Assembly (NCBI GenBank): GCA_023131935.1
Contig: JAGLYY010000241.1
Coordinates: forward strand, 1 to 11,094
Origin: Spirochaetales bacterium
Lineage (GTDB): Bacteria > Spirochaetota > Spirochaetia > JAGLYY01
DNA: 11,094 nucleotides
Direction: 5' to 3'
Below are positions 8,477 to 11,094 of the stretch, piece by piece (position 1 is the stretch's first letter; each line of letters begins with the position of its first letter). The notes beneath the pieces are model-generated. The model was not told the DNA's origin. It was given only the letters and a program-made list of their open reading frames with translations, and did no database searches. Position numbers and translations under genes: made by a program.

Positions 8477-9013
8477 TTATTTGCACCCTTTCTGGTCGGC
8501 AACAGCCTTAAGAGTGCGGACCAGTTTTTCGGGTACAGCGTTCAGAATGTATACGATATTCTGAACCGGAGCTTTCATGGTAGCCATAAGCCTGAAGATA
8601 AGCTCCAGTCTGGTTGGAAGTTTTGAAAACGCTTTAACCTGAACCGCGTCAAAAACTTCGTTATCAATAATCCCGCCCTTGATTTCCAGGCTGTGACCCC
8701 CGGCAAACTCAACAAGCACCTTCGCAACCGGACCGGATTCGTCCAGCGCGAGAGCGACTGCGGTAGGACCCATAAGCTGTTGTCCAACCTCAGGCTTTTC
8801 CATCTGCTCAAGAGCGATCTTGGCGTATCTGTTTTTCACAACCTTGAAGATTGCGTTATGTTCCCGAAGCTTCCCGCGAAGTTCGGTAATCTGCCCGACA
8901 GTAAGACCCCGGTAGTCGGTGAAGATAAAATCTTTTACATTCTGAAAGTCACCTTTCAGAGCATTAACCGCATCCACCTTGGACTGCTGCATTTTCGTTA
9001 CGTATTCAGACAT
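8477..9013 (-). CDS. rplJ: 50S ribosomal protein L10
   Basis: This is the base of the L7/L12 stalk (178 aa). The N-terminal domain binds 23S rRNA and L11, and the C-terminal helix holds L12 dimers. Family features are the FTDYRGLTVGQITELR segment near 31-46, FKVVKNRYAKIAL near 56-68, GPTAVAL near 82-88 and KGGIIDNEVFD near 112-122. The terminal helix is about 157-176 (PEKLVRTLKAVADQK). The ATG at 9013 has GGGGGAG just upstream. The gene starts only 12 nt after the rplA stop, so the long L10-binding mRNA leader found upstream of rplJ in many bacteria has no room here unless it lies within rplA. This arrangement suggests translational coupling to rplA. Confidence 0.98.
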   Translation of the reverse strand: MSEYVTKMQQSKVDAVNALKGDFQNVKDFIFTDYRGLTVGQITELRGKLREHNAIFKVVKNRYAKIALEQMEKPEVGQQLMGPTAVALALDESGPVAKVLVEFAGGHSLEIKGGIIDNEVFDAVQVKAFSKLPTRLELIFRLMATMKAPVQNIVYILNAVPEKLVRTLKAVADQKGCK

Positions 9014-9025
9014 ACACTCCCCCTG

Positions 9026-9697
9026 CTATCGTAAGGCGACTTTAACGCCAGGTCCCATTGTCGAAGCGAGCGCGATAGACTTGATAAATTCACCCTTTGC
9101 GTCAGATGGCCGTTTTTTCTCGACTTCGCCGATAATCAGATCGATATTCTCGACCATCTGCACCGAGTCCATAGCAACCTTGCCCACAGTGACGTGCACA
9201 ACACCGGTTTTGTCGGACCGGTATTCCACCCTGCCCTTCTTCAGTTCAGCGATTGCCCCTTTAATATCGAAGGAGACAGTCTGCGTCTTGGGGTTCGGCA
9301 TTAAACCCCTTCGACCAAGAATAGGACCAAGACGTCCTACATCTTTCATCATATCGGGAGTAGCGACCGCGACATCAAAATCGAGCCATCCACCTTTAAT
9401 CTTTTCTACAAGATCAGCATCCCCAACATACACCGCGCCGGCCTGTTTGGCTTCTTCGGCTTTTTCACCTTTAGCGAAGACGAGTATTTTCTTTTCGCCG
9501 GTAAACTGATGAGGAAGAACAACAGTATCTCTTACAGACTGACTCTTTTTAAGATGCAGCTTAACAGATAACTCCACTGTCTCATCAAATGCAGCAAAAG
9601 CAACTTCCTTTACCAGCTCCAATGCCTTTACTACCGGATAATAGCTCTGTTTTTCAAACTTACCCAAAGCTTCTCTATATTTCTTTCCATGTTTCAT
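9026..9697 (-). CDS. rplA: 50S ribosomal protein L1
   Basis: This is the L1-stalk protein that helps tRNA leave the E site and, in many bacteria, represses its own rplK-rplA mRNA (223 aa). The family signature LGPILGRRGLMPNPKTQTV lies at about 123-141, and the two-domain alpha/beta fold is apparent from conserved blocks such as KHGKKYREAL at the N-terminus and KTGVVHVTVGKV near 163-174. I chose the ATG at 9697: it begins the family-typical MKHGKKY sequence, lies 1 nt after the rplK TAG, and has GAGGTG and GGTGAG upstream within the end of rplK. The longer in-frame start at 9742 would add 15 residues that overlap rplK and do not resemble L1. It is translationally coupled to rplK. Confidence 0.98.
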   Translation of the reverse strand: MKHGKKYREALGKFEKQSYYPVVKALELVKEVAFAAFDETVELSVKLHLKKSQSVRDTVVLPHQFTGEKKILVFAKGEKAEEAKQAGAVYVGDADLVEKIKGGWLDFDVAVATPDMMKDVGRLGPILGRRGLMPNPKTQTVSFDIKGAIAELKKGRVEYRSDKTGVVHVTVGKVAMDSVQMVENIDLIIGEVEKKRPSDAKGEFIKSIALASTMGPGVKVALR

Positions 9698-9698
9698 A

Positions 9699-10130
9699 CT
9701 ACTCACCCACCTCAACACCCATACTTCGGGCAGTACCGGCAATAATCTTCATTGCAGCGTCAATATCGTTAGCATTAAGATCCTGCATTTTTATCTCTGC
9801 AACTTCTTTTAGCTTCGCTTTTGAGATAGTCGCGACCTTTTCTTTATGAGGTTCAGCAGAACCGCTTTCAATACCGCATGCTTTCTTAATAAGAACCGCT
9901 GCAGGTGGTGTTTTTGTTATAAAGGTAAATGTTTTATCTGAATAAACCGTTATAACAACAGGTACAGTCATACCCGCCTCAACATTCTTTGTTCTGTCAT
10001 TAAACTGCTGAACAAACTGCGGGGCGCTGACGCCATGAGGACCCAGTGCAGGACCAACCGGTGGTGCCGGGGTAGCCTTCTGAGCAGGAACCTGCAGCTT
10101 TATAAGTGCAGTAACCTTTTTCTTTGCCAT
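9699..10130 (-). CDS. rplK: 50S ribosomal protein L11
   Basis: This protein binds the GTPase-associated region of 23S rRNA at the base of the L7/L12 stalk (143 aa). The proline-rich N-terminal domain segment KATPAPPVGPALGPHGV (about 18-34) is the thiostrepton/factor-contact face in the family. The linker KTPPAAVLIKKA (about 73-84) leads to the C-terminal rRNA-binding domain, which ends MKIIAGTARSMGVEVGE. The length is typical. The ATG at 10130 is preceded by AAGGAG with 6-nt spacing. The 100-nt leader holds a candidate promoter and an L1-binding-like RNA element that ends 3 nt before the ribosome-binding site, so rplK-rplA translation is probably feedback-controlled by L1. Confidence 0.99.
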   Translation of the reverse strand: MAKKKVTALIKLQVPAQKATPAPPVGPALGPHGVSAPQFVQQFNDRTKNVEAGMTVPVVITVYSDKTFTFITKTPPAAVLIKKACGIESGSAEPHKEKVATISKAKLKEVAEIKMQDLNANDIDAAMKIIAGTARSMGVEVGE

Positions 10131-10138
10131 TTTATTCT

Positions 10139-10151
10139 CCTTGTGGTAATC
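10139..10151 (-). repeat. rplK-leader partner of the 13-nt complementary pair
   Basis: The transcript reads GATTACCACAAGG, spanning the 3' strand of the L1-like element and the start of the rplK Shine-Dalgarno sequence (GGAG at 10137-10140). Its exact reverse complement occurs in the same transcript at 8445-8457, in the rplJ-rplL spacer about 1.7 kb downstream. Confidence 0.6.
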
Positions 10152-10178
10152 ACGTCCGCCTTATAGACAGACTCCCAT
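10143..10178 (-). promoter_or_regulatory. L1-binding-like autoregulatory mRNA element of rplK-rplA
   Basis: The transcript folds as UGG (10175-10177), internal loop GA, GUCUGUC (10166-10172), loop UAUAA, GGCGGAC (10154-10160), internal loop GUGAUUA, then CCA (10144-10146). The seven-pair stem and the asymmetric internal loop resemble the L1 site of 23S rRNA, where GGUGGGAG faces UGAAAUACCACC. L1 repression of the L11-L1 mRNA through such a mimic is established in E. coli and other bacteria. Here it is inferred from this resemblance and from the element ending 3 nt before the rplK ribosome-binding site. A second hairpin, CCTTCC-GTT-GGAAGG (10182-10196), lies just upstream. Confidence 0.7.
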
Positions 10179-10202
10179 CGTCCTTCCAACGGAAGGTATA
10201 AA

Positions 10203-10224
10203 ATCCGCCCTTTCGCAAGCGGAT
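10203..10224 (-). terminator. Hairpin with short U-run after nusG (attenuator-like)
   Basis: The transcript ATCCGCTT-GCGAAA-GGGCGGAT forms an 8-bp stem including two G-U pairs, followed by TTTTAT. It starts 6 nt after the nusG stop codon. The U-run is short, so full termination is unlikely. It could partly attenuate transcription entering from secE-nusG, or protect the 5' end of a transcript that starts at the promoter candidate just upstream. Confidence 0.4.
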
Positions 10225-10229
10225 AAGAT

Positions 10230-10259
10230 ACTATATTTTTTCAACCTGAAGAAAATCAA
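10230..10259 (-). promoter_or_regulatory. Candidate sigma-70 promoter for rplK at the nusG 3' end
   Basis: On the minus strand a -35-like TTGATT (10254-10259, 4 of 6 matches to consensus) is followed by an 18-nt spacer and a -10-like TATAGT (10230-10235, 5 of 6 matches), which contains the nusG stop codon. The predicted start is near 10222-10224, at the base of the hairpin described above. E. coli has a promoter in the equivalent place before rplK. No experimental support is available in the sequence. Confidence 0.45.
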
Positions 10260-10785
10260 CTTCAACCGGCGTTGCCCTGCCAAAAATACCTACGACAACC
10301 CGAAGCTTACCTTTCTCCGCATTTACATCTTCAATTGTACCGGTAAAGGTATCAAAAGGTCCTTCTACAATCCTTACACTGTCACCCTCAGAGAAAACCT
10401 GGGCTACTGTAACAGTTTTATCAGTTTTAAGAACACCTGTTTTTTGAAGTATACTTCTCGCCTCTTCAGCAGATATAGGCTGAGGCTTTGAACCGCCCAT
10501 AGAGCCTACAAAGCCTGTAACACCCTGTATTCTCCTAATACCGGAACAGATCTCTTTCCACCCTCTGTCAGGCAGGTCCATCTCGATAAGAATATAACCA
10601 GGAAGGAATTTCTTCGTAGTAATTTTCTTTTTCCCGTCTTTAACTTCAACCACATCTTCAGAAGGTACTTTCAAATCAAAAACAGTCTCTGTAAACGGAG
10701 ATTCTTCCATCATCAAACGAATAAATTTTTCTATTTTATTTTCATAACCTGAATATACATGAAGCACATACCAACCCTTAGCCAT
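10231..10785 (-). CDS. nusG: Transcription termination/antitermination factor NusG
   Basis: This is a general elongation factor that binds the RNA polymerase clamp and links it to Rho or to the leading ribosome (184 aa). The N-terminal NGN domain spans about 1-115 (WYVLHVYSGYENK at 5-17; KFLPGYILIEMDL at 59-71; RRIQGVTGFVG at 84-94). A short linker leads to the C-terminal KOW domain (about 132-184: EGDSVRIVEGPFDTFTGTIE, then IFGRATPVEVDFLQVEKI), including Phe168 in the conserved IFGR. The length is typical, with no extra inserted domain. The ATG at 10785 has AGGTGG 7 nt upstream. secE ends 45 nt upstream; that gap holds only a small CTCT-TTGT-AGAG hairpin. Confidence 0.98.
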   Translation of the reverse strand: MAKGWYVLHVYSGYENKIEKFIRLMMEESPFTETVFDLKVPSEDVVEVKDGKKKITTKKFLPGYILIEMDLPDRGWKEICSGIRRIQGVTGFVGSMGGSKPQPISAEEARSILQKTGVLKTDKTVTVAQVFSEGDSVRIVEGPFDTFTGTIEDVNAEKGKLRVVVGIFGRATPVEVDFLQVEKI

Positions 10786-10830
10786 CTCTCCCCCACCTAA
10801 ATCTACAGTACTCTACAAAGAGCCGGACAA

Positions 10831-10998
10831 TTAGAAAATAAAATCCATCCCTTTAAGTAGAAGAAAATCAACAAACCCAAGAACAACAGCAAACATCAAT
10901 ACAGAAATAATAACAACTTTGGTTGAAGAAGCTACACTATCTCTACTGGGCCAAACAACCCGCTTCAGTTCAGAATAACTATCTTTAAAGAACTGCAT
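10831..10998 (-). CDS. secE: Preprotein translocase subunit SecE
   Basis: This is a small essential membrane subunit that clamps SecY in the protein-export channel (55 aa from the ATG, single-membrane-span type). The amphipathic N-terminal part carries the family motif ELKRVVWPSR (10-19). One hydrophobic segment at about 28-48 (VVIISVLMFAVVLGFVDFLLL) is the membrane helix, and the short tail ends KGMDFIF. The ATG at 10998 has no ribosome-binding site at normal distance: the nearest, GAGG (11021-11024), is 22 nt away. An in-frame CTG at 11010 sits 10 nt from that GAGG and would give MTKIMQFFKDS, an N-terminus closer to other SecE proteins. An in-frame TGA lies 8 codons upstream of the CTG-to-ATG block's first codons (GAGG overlaps it), so no earlier start is possible. 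tRNA-Trp ends 48 nt before the ATG. Confidence 0.93.
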   Translation of the reverse strand: MQFFKDSYSELKRVVWPSRDSVASSTKVVIISVLMFAVVLGFVDFLLLKGMDFIF

Positions 10999-11046
10999 AA
11001 TTTTTGTCAGATTCCAATATCCTCAAGTCATCATAAAATAAAATCG

Positions 11047-11094
11047 CAGGCCAGGTAGGATTCGAACCTACAACATCCGGTTTTGGAGACCGGC
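11047..11094 (-). tRNA. tRNA-Trp (CCA), 5' part outside the window
   Basis: The visible part covers about nucleotides 26-73. The anticodon arm is CCGGT-CTCCAAA-ACCGG, with anticodon CCA in positions 34-36, decoding UGG as tryptophan. A 5-nt variable region (ATGTT) follows. The T arm is GTAGG-TTCGAAT-CCTAC, the acceptor 3' strand is CTGGCCT, and the discriminator is G73, as expected for bacterial tRNA-Trp. The next bases are CGA, so the 3' CCA is not encoded and must be added enzymatically. A tRNA-Trp directly before secE-nusG is a widespread bacterial arrangement. The D arm and the acceptor 5' strand lie beyond the edge. Confidence 0.96.

Noticed and set aside
7874..8626. 250-residue plus-strand frame across rplL and its spacers
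   Set aside because: It is antisense to rplL and part of rplJ, low complexity (Ser/Ala/Thr rich) where it mirrors the L12 hinge, and has no support beyond being open.
9698..9742. Longer start for rplA giving 15 extra N-terminal residues
   Set aside because: The extension overlaps the end of rplK and does not resemble L1, whereas the ATG at 9697 gives the typical MKHGKKY start with ribosome-binding sequence upstream.
10786..10830. Small hairpin CTCT-TTGT-AGAG between secE and nusG
   Set aside because: A 4-bp stem with no U-tract or conserved context is expected by chance and explains nothing.
1..11094. Mobile element, phage, CRISPR or other novel defence or accessory system
   Set aside because: Every substantial stretch is accounted for by conserved housekeeping genes in their ancestral order. 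No transposase, spacer array, terminal repeats or foreign-looking gene was seen.

Overview
This window is the conserved bacterial transcription/translation cluster tRNA-Trp - secE - nusG - rplK - rplA - rplJ - rplL - rpoB - rpoC. All genes lie on the minus strand, so transcription runs from the right edge to the left edge. The best-supported host is a spirochaete, probably Spirochaetales/Treponema-like. RpoB carries Asn where E. coli has Ser531, the residue known from naturally rifampicin-resistant spirochaetes. RpoC is 1416 residues with a large trigger-loop insertion, and RpoB is short (1167 residues) and lacks the second large enterobacterial insertion. Genus cannot be fixed from the sequence alone.

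Layout, in transcription order: the 3' two thirds of tRNA-Trp(CCA) (11047-11094); secE (10831-10998, possibly starting at a CTG at 11010); nusG (10231-10785); a 100-nt leader with a candidate promoter, a hairpin and an L1-repressor-like RNA element; rplK (9699-10130); rplA (9026-9697), 1 nt after rplK; rplJ (8477-9013), only 12 nt after rplA; a 172-nt structured spacer; rplL (7918-8304); a 90-nt spacer with a 10-bp perfect hairpin; rpoB (4324-7827); rpoC (64-4314), 9 nt after rpoB; then 63 nt without a clear terminator.

How the genes work together: SecE is a subunit of the Sec translocon. NusG is the general elongation factor that bridges RNA polymerase to Rho or the ribosome. L11, L1, L10 and L7/L12 make the two mobile ribosomal stalks. 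RpoB and RpoC form the catalytic core of RNA polymerase. The cluster co-expresses the stalk proteins with polymerase and needs internal controls to make more L7/L12 than L10 and less polymerase than ribosomal protein. The noncoding spacers hold plausible devices for that.

I see no mobile element, CRISPR array, phage gene or novel protein system. The observations most worth following are in the RNA: (1) a 13-nt perfect complementarity between the rplJ-rplL spacer and the rplK L1-site/ribosome-binding region, (2) the structured rplJ-rplL spacer together with the lack of room for a normal L10 leader before rplJ, (3) a promoter candidate overlapping the nusG stop codon, and (4) a possible CTG start for secE.
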